A DNA stretch of 64,000 bases from Candidatus Obscuribacterium magneticum (GCA_020523905.1 JAJAPZ010000002.1:1-64000); one strand, 5' to 3'; positions 43,604 through 52,251 are shown, counted from the stretch's first letter. The notes: generated by a model not told the origin, from the sequence alone. Program-made: numbers and translations.

Positions 43604-45241
43604 TTAACTTACCTTTATCGGCTCATCGCAAACAGCTTGGGGCGTGCATTTCCATTCATTGGCGTCGTCTTTGCAGATTTGATAGCTGGCTTCACAGCGG
43701 GAGCAAACGACCTTTTTGGGTGATGAATTCTGTGCTTCCTGGATTGGCAGTTTTTCTCCGCACTGGCACATCCAGCCATGGTGTTGGGCGGGGGATCCAT
43801 AAACCAATGAATAAGGTTTCACGTTGTGCGTTACGACGGCTCCAGCGCCAACGAAAGCATAATCTCCGATGGTCACGCCACAAACAATTGTTGCATTGGC
43901 GCCGACCGTCGCTCCTTTACCGACCTTTGTGACGCGATATTCATTTTTTCTCTCCACTTCGGACCGCGGATTAAATACGTTGGTAAAAACGGCGGAGGGA
44001 CCCAGAAAAGCGAAATCGGCGATTTCAACGCGCTCATAGACGGATACGTTATTTTGGATTTTTACACCGTTTCCTATCTTTACGTTCTTAGCAATGAAAA
44101 CATTCTGTCCAATGCGGCAGTTTTTGCCAATAACGGCTCCCGGCATGATGTTGCAGAAGTGCCAAATGTTTGTCCCTTTCCCGATTTGGGCCGTGCGGTC
44201 GGCAAAAGAACTCGGGTGGATATAAAAGGGGAGCGTCTTTTCAGAACTTCCCTTAGGTTCCGTAACGATGATCTCCCCTTTTTCAAGCGATTGTTGGCTA
44301 TGGTTAAGTAACTTCAAGGTTAACAGCCCTTCTTGACCGTTGGTGATAGGGGGAGTTCGTTTTTCGATCGACTCCAGAAACGCCTTCGCTTCACGAAGAA
44401 GCGGCTCTTCCCAATCCACACGAATGTATTCGGGTTCGTTTTTTTTCGGGTTTGGAAGGCCGTCAATCCAGACCACCTGGTGGCGGTAAATGGCCAGTTT
44501 TTTGTCGGGCTCAACCGTGTCATCGAAAACGAGCATTCCGTTGGATCCGACCACGATCAGTTTTTGCTCTTTTGTCGGATGTAACCAGGACACGAAAATA
44601 TGGGCTTTGGTCCCGGAATTAAAGTTGTACGTGCAAAGTGTGATGTCAGCAATTTTCTGGTGGAGGTAATTGCCCCCGGTGCAATACACTTCCAGGGGGT
44701 ATTCTTTGAGGATCGAGAGAATGAGGGAGATGTCGTGCGGTGCGAAGCTCCAGAGAATGTTTTCTTCATTCCGGAACTTTCCGAGATTGAGTCGATTCGA
44801 GTAGATATAGTTGACCTTGCCAATGTCCCCTCGTCGAATCATCTCTTTCATTTTAACGATGCAGGGGTGGTAGTGAAGGACATGGCCGACAAACAGAATC
44901 CGCCCGTTTTTCTCTGCGATGTCAACCAGTTCTTCTCCGTTTGAGACACTCATCGCGAGAGGCTTTTCAATAAAAACGTCTTTCCCAGACAATAAGGCTT
45001 GTTTCCCGATTTCGTAATGGGACGTGGCGGGTGTCGCTATCACAACGGCCTTTATGTCAGAATTTTTAAGGATTGCATCCAGCGAGGGGACGATGTCGAC
45101 TCCTTTATATGTTGCCTGGAGATCACGACGCCGCTGCGAGTCCGCATCGCATACAGCCGCCAGTTGGCCGAGGTCGTTCATCACGCGGACGAGGTTTTTC
45201 CCCCAATATCCGGCTCCGATGACCGCTATTTTTTTCATCAT
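43604..45241 (-). CDS. Gfo/Idh/MocA oxidoreductase fused to left-handed beta-helix N-acetyltransferase (WbpB-WbpD-like)
   Basis: 545 residues from ATG 45241, chosen because AAGAAAGG lies 8 bases upstream and MMKKIAVIGAGYWGKN is the proper Rossmann start; the frame runs to 45280 inside the previous gene. Residues 1-320 are the oxidoreductase (GAGYWGKN at 9-16, EKPLA at 92-96, PHDIS at 168-172). Residues 341-490 are a hexapeptide beta-helix with IQNNVSVYERV, GPSAVFTNVFNPRSEVERK and VGANATIVCGVTIGDYAFVGAGAVV, the WbpD/WlbB signature. Residues 491-545 end in a zinc ribbon (Cys492, 494, 513, 516). The fusion would oxidise UDP-GlcNAcA at C3 and later acetylate the 3-amino product. It is followed 5 bases later by the WbpE-like gene. 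Confidence 0.88.
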   Translation of the reverse strand: MMKKIAVIGAGYWGKNLVRVMNDLGQLAAVCDADSQRRRDLQATYKGVDIVPSLDAILKNSDIKAVVIATPATSHYEIGKQALLSGKDVFIEKPLAMSVSNGEELVDIAEKNGRILFVGHVLHYHPCIVKMKEMIRRGDIGKVNYIYSNRLNLGKFRNEENILWSFAPHDISLILSILKEYPLEVYCTGGNYLHQKIADITLCTYNFNSGTKAHIFVSWLHPTKEQKLIVVGSNGMLVFDDTVEPDKKLAIYRHQVVWIDGLPNPKKNEPEYIRVDWEEPLLREAKAFLESIEKRTPPITNGQEGLLTLKLLNHSQQSLEKGEIIVTEPKGSSEKTLPFYIHPSSFADRTAQIGKGTNIWHFCNIMPGAVIGKNCRIGQNVFIAKNVKIGNGVKIQNNVSVYERVEIADFAFLGPSAVFTNVFNPRSEVERKNEYRVTKVGKGATVGANATIVCGVTIGDYAFVGAGAVVTHNVKPYSLVYGSPAQHHGWMCQCGEKLPIQEAQNSSPKKVVCSRCEASYQICKDDANEWKCTPQAVCDEPIKVS

Positions 45242-45249
45242 TATTGATA

Positions 45250-45257
45250 CCTTTCTT
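45250..45257 (-). promoter_or_regulatory. Ribosome-binding site of the WbpB-WbpD fusion
   Basis: Coding-strand AAGAAAGG with 8 bases to the ATG at 45241. It supports that start over the longer one at 45280, which would overlap the upstream gene by 20 bases. Confidence 0.6.
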
Positions 45258-45260
45258 GAA

Positions 45261-45992
45261 TCAAACGCCAACCGTTTCATTCATTAGCGTTGAAAACCGC
45301 TGAATTCCATTTTCATTGCCCAAATCGAACTTGGCAAATGTTGTGGTTGGATAAACAATACCACCCGAGTCAATTAAATAATTCATGGCAGGGCCGACAA
45401 AATATTCGCCATTCAATGGTTTCCCAGAATCAAGCTGCCACTCCAGCGCTCGAAGCAGCCACTCACCGCTTCCGAATCCATAGACGCCGCTACTGGCATA
45501 ATGGGAAACCGGGTCTTTTTCAACGATCCTTTTGACCCGTCCGCCCTCAATTATGGCATAACTTGACGACGGTGATAACCCAAAGTATAGGGGGAGATAC
45601 CCCCCCTTCTCGTCGAGCTCTCGTTTGATATCGAAGATGATGTATTGATCACAATTGATAACCGTGCACGGATCTTTTGTCATTAAGGCATCTTTGGCTG
45701 TGTAGACACTGGCGGCCGGCCCAGGAGGGGTGTCGGGGGCCAAAAATACCCGATATTTATTCATTATCACTTCTTTTGAAAGAATGCCTTCGATCGCCTT
45801 TTTCACGTAAAACTCATTTTCGAAGGCTTTTGTCGTTATGAAAATCAGGGAGTCTTCCTTTTGTATTTCATGGCGGATTCCGTGCAGGGCCCATTGGAGA
45901 AGGGGTTTTCCCGACACGATTATTAAGGGTTTGAAGCGACCCCGGTTTAAGGTTCTTTTTCCGAGGCCTGCGATCGGTAGAATCCAAATCAT
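45261..45992 (-). CDS. Sugar nucleotidyltransferase-like protein (start corrected to 45992)
   Basis: The frame extends to 46025, but ATG 45992 forms ATGA with the upstream stop, follows AAGGA by about 10 bases, and gives MIWILPIAGLGKRTLNRGRFKP, the true family start (G-x-G-x-R with the K-P at 21-22). The resulting 243 residues form a single Rossmann-type nucleotidyltransferase domain without a beta-helix tail. INCDQYIIFDIK near 118 carries the metal-binding Asp, and IVEKDPVSHYASSGVYGF the sugar-binding E-K. The substrate is unknown. It immediately follows a glucuronate-isomerase-like gene, so it may activate the product of that group. Similar short enzymes occur near unusual-sugar loci (Cj1416-type). 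Confidence 0.83.
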   Translation of the reverse strand: MIWILPIAGLGKRTLNRGRFKPLIIVSGKPLLQWALHGIRHEIQKEDSLIFITTKAFENEFYVKKAIEGILSKEVIMNKYRVFLAPDTPPGPAASVYTAKDALMTKDPCTVINCDQYIIFDIKRELDEKGGYLPLYFGLSPSSSYAIIEGGRVKRIVEKDPVSHYASSGVYGFGSGEWLLRALEWQLDSGKPLNGEYFVGPAMNYLIDSGGIVYPTTTFAKFDLGNENGIQRFSTLMNETVGV

Positions 45993-47239
45993 CGTTTCTG
46001 TTCCTTCGAATTTATGTTTAGCCATTTTTCAGCGTTGCCGCGAAGAATGTTATAAACGTCTTGTCGAATCCCTTCGCGCGTCAACGGCCAATTCACCTGG
46101 CATAGTTTCGCGTAATGCTCGATCAAAACGTCTTTGAGAATCTTTTTAAAATGAATCCACTTGTAAATCAAGTGCTCAAGAACGCGGGCATCCGAGTGCT
46201 GCCCGATAAAACTGGACCCCAGCAGTTCCAAACGCATGGTGAGCGTTTCCCTGATGATGGATGGAATGTTTAAAAACCACCAAAATCCGAATATTCGCAT
46301 GTTCTGAAAGTTTTTCGCCAGAACGAGGAGGGGATATTGAGAACTGCGAGAAAGCGTCGTAATGAGGAATTTATTTTCGGCATACTGGGAGAGTAAATCT
46401 TCAAGGACACGAAGGTCATCGCCCACCAGCCCATCTCCTCCTAAACCGTAGAGGGGATTTACTTGACGTTTCACTCCAAGCATCAGAGCCAAGGGGATTT
46501 GCCGCTCGGCAAGGAAAGGGAGCAACGACGTGCAGAAAAATTTATCACGTTTCAACGCGTGCAATTGATCCCACGTGGCGGACAAGGCGAAGTAAAGAGG
46601 CTGAACGGAGGAGGTTGTTTTGGATAAATATTCCATTAAACCTTTATCCGTTCTTTTCTTCTTTTTCAATGCAGAATTCACGGGTTGAGAAGTTAAAAAG
46701 ACGTCATCCAAGCGGATGGAGGGTCGAAAATGTTTTTTATCCCACGTCGTTTTATTAAAGAGGGACCATTCATCGTTATCAAAGGGATTGTTTGTCATCG
46801 AGACCCATTCTACGCCGGCCAAACGAAAAACGTCGTTCATGTAGGATGATGTCGAATTCATCCTGTCCCGGAATTGACGTTGAAGAAATTCGTAATTTTG
46901 GCCGTTAATGGGAAGCCCCAATTGGGTGAGTATCGTTACCACTCCTTGACACGCTTCCGATAGGGGTGAGCGCTCCTCAAACAAGTGCGTCCATATGCGT
47001 TCGGCTTGTTGTTGACGCGTAAACGACCGATATAATTTTGGAGAGAAGCCACTGGAGGAAAGAAATTCGGAAGATAAATAATGGTACGTTAGAATAGAGT
47101 CAAGGCCTGCTTGAAAATAGGATGTGTGTTCCGGCGGAAAAAGGTGCGTATGGATATCGATGAGGGGAGTTTGATCAACCGCTTCTTGAATGCTCGATTC
47201 CAACTGCGCCCGATCAATTTTCTTCAAAGATGTTGACAT
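45989..47239 (-). CDS. Glucuronate isomerase-like amidohydrolase
   Basis: 416 residues of the metal-dependent amidohydrolase superfamily. LIDIHTHLFPPEH at 26-38 gives the D-x-H-x-H metal site and, with the ~120-residue all-helical region after it, resembles UxaC (uronate isomerase, aldo-keto interconversion of GlcA/GalA). FGFWWFLNIPSIIRETLTMRLELLG near 320-344 and QHSDARVLEH near 348 match the UxaC family end (GRHWWFND and SDSR), although with substitutions. Full UxaC is about 470 residues, so this is shorter. It precedes the nucleotidyltransferase gene (ATGA) and follows a GT gene by 3 bases. I infer isomerisation of a uronic acid or phospho-sugar for the glycan. Catabolic use is less likely in this setting. 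Confidence 0.75.
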   Translation of the reverse strand: MSTSLKKIDRAQLESSIQEAVDQTPLIDIHTHLFPPEHTSYFQAGLDSILTYHYLSSEFLSSSGFSPKLYRSFTRQQQAERIWTHLFEERSPLSEACQGVVTILTQLGLPINGQNYEFLQRQFRDRMNSTSSYMNDVFRLAGVEWVSMTNNPFDNDEWSLFNKTTWDKKHFRPSIRLDDVFLTSQPVNSALKKKKRTDKGLMEYLSKTTSSVQPLYFALSATWDQLHALKRDKFFCTSLLPFLAERQIPLALMLGVKRQVNPLYGLGGDGLVGDDLRVLEDLLSQYAENKFLITTLSRSSQYPLLVLAKNFQNMRIFGFWWFLNIPSIIRETLTMRLELLGSSFIGQHSDARVLEHLIYKWIHFKKILKDVLIEHYAKLCQVNWPLTREGIRQDVYNILRGNAEKWLNINSKEQKR

Positions 47240-47242
47240 TGA

Positions 47243-48133
47243 TTAAACGACCTGGGTTAACTTCACCATCACTTTTCGAGAGTGGACGCTGAGGTAGCTA
47301 TCAATTTGCGCTTCGACCTCCAAGTTGAACGATATGGTGTTGCTTAAGGTGATGTTCGGATGATGGGCGTCTTTAAAGGAGTCGTCAATGTCGAAGGCGT
47401 CCGTTTGAATGGAATGAACGCCGGTTCCGTCAAAACCGATGTTTTTAATAAGCGTTCGCGACGGAAAAATGGCGAAGCTGTTCGTCAGATAATGGACAAG
47501 AGACCAACTGATACTCCAGATGTCGGCATTGCCGTTGAGGAAGTAATCTTCGCTGCAGAATTTCTTGAGATCCTGTGACAATCGATCGAAAAGACCCCGG
47601 GCGTTAATCTCGAGCGCGAGTTTTCGAGCGTCGTTTGTATAGTCCGCCCAACGATCTTTCCATGTGGCCCATCCCCATGGATTGAAGCGATAAAGAGGGA
47701 TGCCGTGAATATCCTTGGATTTGTGATCAACGAACGGATATTGATAGCCACAAACGCTTCGGACCTTATGATGGGTGCGGTATTTCGTTAGGCTTTCATT
47801 CATAAACTTAAAAAAGCCGGGCAAGGGGCAACAGTCATCTTCCAAAAGGATGACGCTATCATGGTGTTTTAATTGTTCCGAAACGCACTCTGTAATCGAC
47901 GTGGCCAAACCCGTATTTTTTCCCCTTCGAATGAGTTTGATCTTTGCCCAATCAATGCTTTCATAAATTTTTACCAATTCTTTTTGAAGGGCATGGTCCT
48001 TCTTATTCAAAGGCGCATCCATGTAGATAACGAAATTCGTGACGCCTTCGGTGCGCATGGAATCGAGGACTTGGGCTGTGTGATGGGGTCTGTTGTACGT
48101 TATAAGAACAATGGCAGTATTTAGTTTGTGCAT
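47243..48133 (-). CDS. GT-A type glycosyltransferase (start uncertain)
   Basis: 296 residues from ATG 48133; the frame also has ATG 48148. 48133 is preferred because it gives MHKLNTAIVLITYNRPHHTAQVLDSM, the family start. Neither has a strong ribosome-binding site, and both overlap the PFK-like stop. AIVLITYNRP is GT-A/GT2-like, and the metal motif is VILLEDDCCPLPGFF near 95 (E-D-D). YRFNPWGWATWKDRWADY near 161 is a signature of bacterial GT-A proteins resembling GnT-I-type transferases in O-antigen loci. It lies between PFK-like and glucuronate-isomerase-like genes, so it may transfer the sugar they make. Donor unknown. Confidence 0.82.
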   Translation of the reverse strand: MHKLNTAIVLITYNRPHHTAQVLDSMRTEGVTNFVIYMDAPLNKKDHALQKELVKIYESIDWAKIKLIRRGKNTGLATSITECVSEQLKHHDSVILLEDDCCPLPGFFKFMNESLTKYRTHHKVRSVCGYQYPFVDHKSKDIHGIPLYRFNPWGWATWKDRWADYTNDARKLALEINARGLFDRLSQDLKKFCSEDYFLNGNADIWSISWSLVHYLTNSFAIFPSRTLIKNIGFDGTGVHSIQTDAFDIDDSFKDAHHPNITLSNTISFNLEVEAQIDSYLSVHSRKVMVKLTQVV

Positions 48134-49374
48134 AGACTGGTTTCCCATTTGTCTAGTATTTTTCGTTTAACCGGCTCGACCGGTTCGATAAAACGCGGGA
48201 TACATTCATCAATTGGGATATGCGTCGAAGGGCCTTTAAGGAAAGGCCTGAGATAGTCGACATAATCGTTCGACACATCGAAGGCCCCGCGCCAGATCCA
48301 GCGTTTCGGCATCACTCGGGAAAAATTGTTAATGGACGCAAGGGGAAGAGCGTCCATTTGTGGTTGTTCGCTGTGATAACGGGAGACAGACGCCAGAAAA
48401 TGAGTTTTACCTTCGTCAAAGGATCGAATAATAAATTCACCGAGTTGATAAGAAAAGTTCATGTCCATCTCCGACGTAAACATAATTTCAAGGCGTTGAT
48501 CAACCGTCGGGATATACGCCCGCGTTTGGATCCCATTTTTCATTAAGTGATTGACAAGAAGCTGAGCGGCGGTCGTTCCGCTTGACCCATACATGATTTG
48601 GCCGGAGGGGTCATAAACCTGGCCGAGATCACCGACTTGATATCCCTCGGATAATATCACAATCACCCGTTTCTGTTGAGAAAGTGTTTTTTCAATAGCA
48701 GAAATAACGGCGTCCAAATTCTGTTGATCTTCAGGAAGGAGAAGTAGTAAGGGGAATCGGCGTTCCGTGTCCCCCACTCGCGGCGCCCCGGATAAAAATC
48801 CGGTTTCTCGGCCAAATGTCTGTGCCACGAGGACCCGATCGTGGGAACAGGCGCCCAAACTTTCTTGGTTTAAAAGATGCAGTTTGTGGACCCAGTAGCG
48901 GACACAACTTGGGAAACCGGGTGTAAAATAAACTTTCTGAAATTCGGCATCCCCCAAATCGTTGTCAACTGTTTTCGGAGCGGCGGCAATTTTTAAATCG
49001 ACAGGCCCCATTTTATCGGCAATGCTTTTTGTCTGCTTGATGGTTCCGTTTCCGCCAATGTTGATGAAATAACCGATCTTGTAGGCATCGATGACCTCGA
49101 AGAGACGTTGAATTTCCCGATCCGACAAGGGGGTGATTCGAGTCGTCCCTAAAAAACCAGAGCCGGGGGTTGTTTTTAGAAGGGCCAGCGCTTTATCGTC
49201 CAAGTTCGTTAAATCCACGAGGTCTTCATTTAACGCCCCTAAGATTCCCGGAAATCCCGCATAGATTTTCCCGAAGCGAGGCGACTTCTTAACTTGTGAA
49301 AGGATACCCGCCAGCGTCGCATTGATGACCGTCGTTGTTCCCCCCGACATGGTGATGAGAAGATTATTATTCAT
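48121..49374 (-). CDS. Phosphofructokinase-family protein, divergent
   Basis: 417 residues, with landmarks of the PFK superfamily: MSGGTTTVINATLAG at 9-23 (PFK SGGD-PG-NA), INIGGNGTI at 105-112 (usually GGDGS or GGDDS), APKTVDNDLGDAEF at 132-145 (PKT-D-D of PPi-PFK and Mg site), AQTFGRETGFLSGAPRV at 184-200 (GR-AG) and ILSEGY at 240-245. GGNGT changes the catalytic Mg Asp to Asn, so either the metal site is altered or the enzyme has another phosphate acceptor. PKT with Lys suggests PPi rather than ATP use, but Asn makes this unclear. It lies 10 bases after an AsnB gene and overlaps the GT start. Central glycolytic PFK is unlikely here. I infer a sugar-phosphate kinase for glycan synthesis. 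Confidence 0.8.
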   Translation of the reverse strand: MNNNLLITMSGGTTTVINATLAGILSQVKKSPRFGKIYAGFPGILGALNEDLVDLTNLDDKALALLKTTPGSGFLGTTRITPLSDREIQRLFEVIDAYKIGYFINIGGNGTIKQTKSIADKMGPVDLKIAAAPKTVDNDLGDAEFQKVYFTPGFPSCVRYWVHKLHLLNQESLGACSHDRVLVAQTFGRETGFLSGAPRVGDTERRFPLLLLLPEDQQNLDAVISAIEKTLSQQKRVIVILSEGYQVGDLGQVYDPSGQIMYGSSGTTAAQLLVNHLMKNGIQTRAYIPTVDQRLEIMFTSEMDMNFSYQLGEFIIRSFDEGKTHFLASVSRYHSEQPQMDALPLASINNFSRVMPKRWIWRGAFDVSNDYVDYLRPFLKGPSTHIPIDECIPRFIEPVEPVKRKILDKWETSLCTN

Positions 49375-49384
49375 CTATGACATC

Positions 49385-51262
49385 TCACCTCGTTACCAAG
49401 GCTTCTGGAACGTGATCAATGAGGACACGAAACCACATCTCAACAATAAGCATCTGAAAAATTCCCAGGCTATTGACGGAGAGATCGGCCTTTCGAAAAT
49501 CCTCATAGCTTTCCAACGCCCTTTGCGATTTGATAAGCCCTCTATCAGCGAAGATTTTCGAATTGAATATGTCTTTGACCCATTCCACAAGCGGTCCTTT
49601 TAACCAGGCCTTTTGGGGGTCGGCCACACTTCTTTTATTGGCGTTCAAGAGAGACGGCGGCAAAAGGCTAAGGACGGCTTCTTTCATAAATCGTCGAAGA
49701 TGGCCATCGGAAATCTTCGCCGAGTTTTCAAATGAAAACCCCAGCTCCACCAACCGATGGTCCAGAAGCGGAAGGCGTGCCTCCCGGCCCGTCGCCATCG
49801 AAGCACGTTCGATGTATCTTAATCCTCTTGGTAGTTTGGCGTACAGGAGGTCGATAAACTGGGAATTTCTCAAGTTGCTTCGAAAAGGTTTGGGGTAAAC
49901 AGGTTTTCTCTGGCCGTAATGGTCGACAAAATCCGGTTCTAATACATCAGGGTCAAGGTAGGGAATGCCATCGGACGTGCATAAACCCGCTTGTTCGTAG
50001 TTGGCGGCGGAACCAAGCAGAAAGTTTATTAATTGGGGGCCTTTCATACCGATGCTCTCACTGAAAGACAGCAACTCTTTTGCCGCCTTTGAGGGCCCGC
50101 GTTCCTTTAAATTATCCAGATACCAGCTCCATAAGTAACTCGAATATCCCGCTCCAATTTCATCCCCGCCGGAAGCTTCTAAAATGACGGTGCTCCCCTT
50201 TTTTTCAAAGTCGGCGTACAATTTGTGGTGCGAAAGCTGGCGGAATGATGTGAAGGGCTCATCCTCTTCGGAGAGAGCGCGCGGAAGCCAGTCGGGGATA
50301 TCCTTGTCGCTTAACATCGATGTGTCATTGGAGACGCCGAGTGTCTGGGCAACGTTTTTTGCAAATGGGCGTTCGTCAAATAGAGTTTCTTCGTATCCGA
50401 AGGTGTAGGTGGAAATCGTATCGGGGTAAAGATGAGAAACCATCGCGGTGACCACGGTGGAGTCGACTCCGCCGGACAGATGAACGCCGACTTTTCGGTC
50501 GGATTGCAGTTGCAGACGAAGGGAATCGCTGAGAAGCTCGCGGAACCGGTCGATGCCTTCCTTCATTCCGACTGGGTTGTTTTCGTCGATTTGGTCCGGG
50601 AGCCAGTAGTATTTATCCTTCCGAAATTCATTTTTACGGAGGAAGATGTATTCTCCCGGCATAAGGCTTTGAATCCCTTGAAACCACGTGTCTTCCGAAT
50701 AGTCCAGGGCTCCCCAACGAAGAAATTCGCCGATCTTAAAGTAGTTGGGTTCCCGCGGAACGCCGGCAGCCAATATCCCCTTTATTTCAGAAGCGAAAAT
50801 AAAGCGGCCGTTTTTTAAAGAATAATAAAAAGGTTTGATCCCATAACGATCGCGCGCCGCAAAAAGCGTTTTTTCTTTTATATTCCATATGGCAAAAGCG
50901 AACATGCCGTTCAATTTCGACAGGCAGGCGGCCCCCCATTTTTCAAAAGCTCGCAGGAGAACTTCGGAATCACCGGTTGAGCGCCACGACGGGGATTCCC
51001 CCAACTGTGTGCGGAGATCCTTGAAATTGTAGATTTCCCCGTTGAAGATCATGATGAGATTTTTATCTCGGCTCACCATGGGTTGGGCTGCATGATCGGT
51101 CAAATCCAGGATTTTTAACCGGCGATGTCCCAGAGCTGCATTCTCGTCCGCCCACAGGCCTTCCCCATCGGGGCCCCGATGAGACAAGACCGAGTTCATT
51201 CGAGCCACGAGCTTTGAATCCACCGCTTGTTTAAAATCGATGATTCCAGAAATCCCGCACAT
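49385..51262 (-). CDS. asnB: Glutamine-dependent asparagine synthase-like amidotransferase, second
   Basis: 625 residues. Cys2 nucleophile in MCGISGII, SHRGPDGEG near 30, and ATP-pyrophosphatase signature LSGGVDSTVVTAM near 257; GDEIGAGYS near 370 and the tail ARLPLLDHRLVELGFSF near 505 are as in AsnB. It is distinct from the copy at 34901-36826 but of the same type. It sits 5 bases after the GlpX-like gene and 10 before the PFK-like gene, so it belongs to the unusual group. Amidation of a uronic or phospho-sugar acid is inferred. An Asn-forming role is less likely. Confidence 0.88.
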   Translation of the reverse strand: MCGISGIIDFKQAVDSKLVARMNSVLSHRGPDGEGLWADENAALGHRRLKILDLTDHAAQPMVSRDKNLIMIFNGEIYNFKDLRTQLGESPSWRSTGDSEVLLRAFEKWGAACLSKLNGMFAFAIWNIKEKTLFAARDRYGIKPFYYSLKNGRFIFASEIKGILAAGVPREPNYFKIGEFLRWGALDYSEDTWFQGIQSLMPGEYIFLRKNEFRKDKYYWLPDQIDENNPVGMKEGIDRFRELLSDSLRLQLQSDRKVGVHLSGGVDSTVVTAMVSHLYPDTISTYTFGYEETLFDERPFAKNVAQTLGVSNDTSMLSDKDIPDWLPRALSEEDEPFTSFRQLSHHKLYADFEKKGSTVILEASGGDEIGAGYSSYLWSWYLDNLKERGPSKAAKELLSFSESIGMKGPQLINFLLGSAANYEQAGLCTSDGIPYLDPDVLEPDFVDHYGQRKPVYPKPFRSNLRNSQFIDLLYAKLPRGLRYIERASMATGREARLPLLDHRLVELGFSFENSAKISDGHLRRFMKEAVLSLLPPSLLNANKRSVADPQKAWLKGPLVEWVKDIFNSKIFADRGLIKSQRALESYEDFRKADLSVNSLGIFQMLIVEMWFRVLIDHVPEALVTR

Positions 51263-51267
51263 AAGGG

Positions 51268-52251
51268 TTAACCTTTTGCCCGACGAGACACCCTGGGGCG
51301 ATCGTGTTCGGTATCGATATAGTTGATGGCTCGATCGTGAGAACTCATCACGACGGAATGGGTCACGATTTTAGTGGGATAGTGCTCGACACCTTTCAAG
51401 AAGGGTCCCGACGTAACACCCGTGGCGCAGAAAATGACGGGCCCCCTTGCCAACTCTTCGTGTTTATATATTTTTTTGAGATCTTTGATACCGGCGTTTC
51501 GAGCTCGGCGGATTTCGTCTGGATTCCGATACCAGAGTTTTCCCTGAATTTCTCCACCGAGACAATGGAGCGCCGTTGCCGCCAGCACGCCTTCGGGAGC
51601 CCCCCCAATGCCGAAGAGACAGTCGTTTCGGTTGTTCAGATGCCAGCTTGTGGAAATGGCCCCGATGACATCCCCGTCATCGACGACCTTTATCAGGACT
51701 CCCATCCGATGCAACACTTCAATAAACTCTTGATTATAAGGCCGGTTAAGGATAGTAAAACGCAAGTCTTTAATACGGCATTTTTTTGCCTTTGATATAA
51801 AAGCGACGTTTCGGGACAAGGGTTGGTTCAGATCAATGACTCCTTTGGCTTCGGGGCCAACGGCTATTTTCAACATGAACATATCGGGCGCGTGGAGGAG
51901 TTGCCCCTTTTGCGCGAGAGCCATAATCGATAAGGAACCCGGCTTTCCGTTCGCGCAAATCCGCGTTCCTTCAAGCGGATCGACGGCGATATCGACGCTT
52001 GGCCCGCATCCGTTTCCCGTCTTTTCATGAAACCGCAGTGCAGGCGCGGCGTCTCTTAAGCCTTCGCCGATAGCGATACGCCCTTGGAATGGGCACTTTT
52101 TAAGGTGTTTCCTCATCGCGGCGACGGCACTCCGATCGGCCCCCATGCGATTGCCGGACCCGGCGTATCGGGATGCGGCGATAGCGCCCGCTTCAGTGAC
52201 GGAAACGACGTCGATTGAAAGAGAAGGGGCAAAGCAGTGAATTGCCTTCAC
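51268..52251 (-). CDS. glpX: Class II fructose-1,6-bisphosphatase-like phosphatase (GlpX family)
   Basis: 327 residues of the GlpX family, Li-sensitive Mg-dependent sugar bisphosphatases. IAIGEGLRDAAPAL at 59-72 and VDIAVDPLEGTRICANGKPGSLSIMALA at 86-113 form the metal site (D-P-L-E-G-T). GIGGAPEGVLAATAL at 213-227 and VIFCATGVTSGPFLKGV near 270 complete the family pattern, so the enzyme looks active. The start is GTG at 52251, overlapping the previous stop by 4 bases. It lies beside AsnB and a PFK-like gene. The combination of a kinase-like and a bisphosphatase-like gene suggests handling of a sugar bisphosphate dedicated to glycan synthesis. It could also be a misplaced housekeeping FBPase, for which the location is odd. 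Confidence 0.9.
   Translation of the reverse strand: MKAIHCFAPSLSIDVVSVTEAGAIAASRYAGSGNRMGADRSAVAAMRKHLKKCPFQGRIAIGEGLRDAAPALRFHEKTGNGCGPSVDIAVDPLEGTRICANGKPGSLSIMALAQKGQLLHAPDMFMLKIAVGPEAKGVIDLNQPLSRNVAFISKAKKCRIKDLRFTILNRPYNQEFIEVLHRMGVLIKVVDDGDVIGAISTSWHLNNRNDCLFGIGGAPEGVLAATALHCLGGEIQGKLWYRNPDEIRRARNAGIKDLKKIYKHEELARGPVIFCATGVTSGPFLKGVEHYPTKIVTHSVVMSSHDRAINYIDTEHDRPRVSRRAKG

Noticed and set aside
45242-45280. Upstream start at 45280 for the WbpB-WbpD fusion
   Set aside because: It would overlap the nucleotidyltransferase gene by 20 bases and adds a non-conserved 13-residue extension; ATG 45241 has a good ribosome-binding site.
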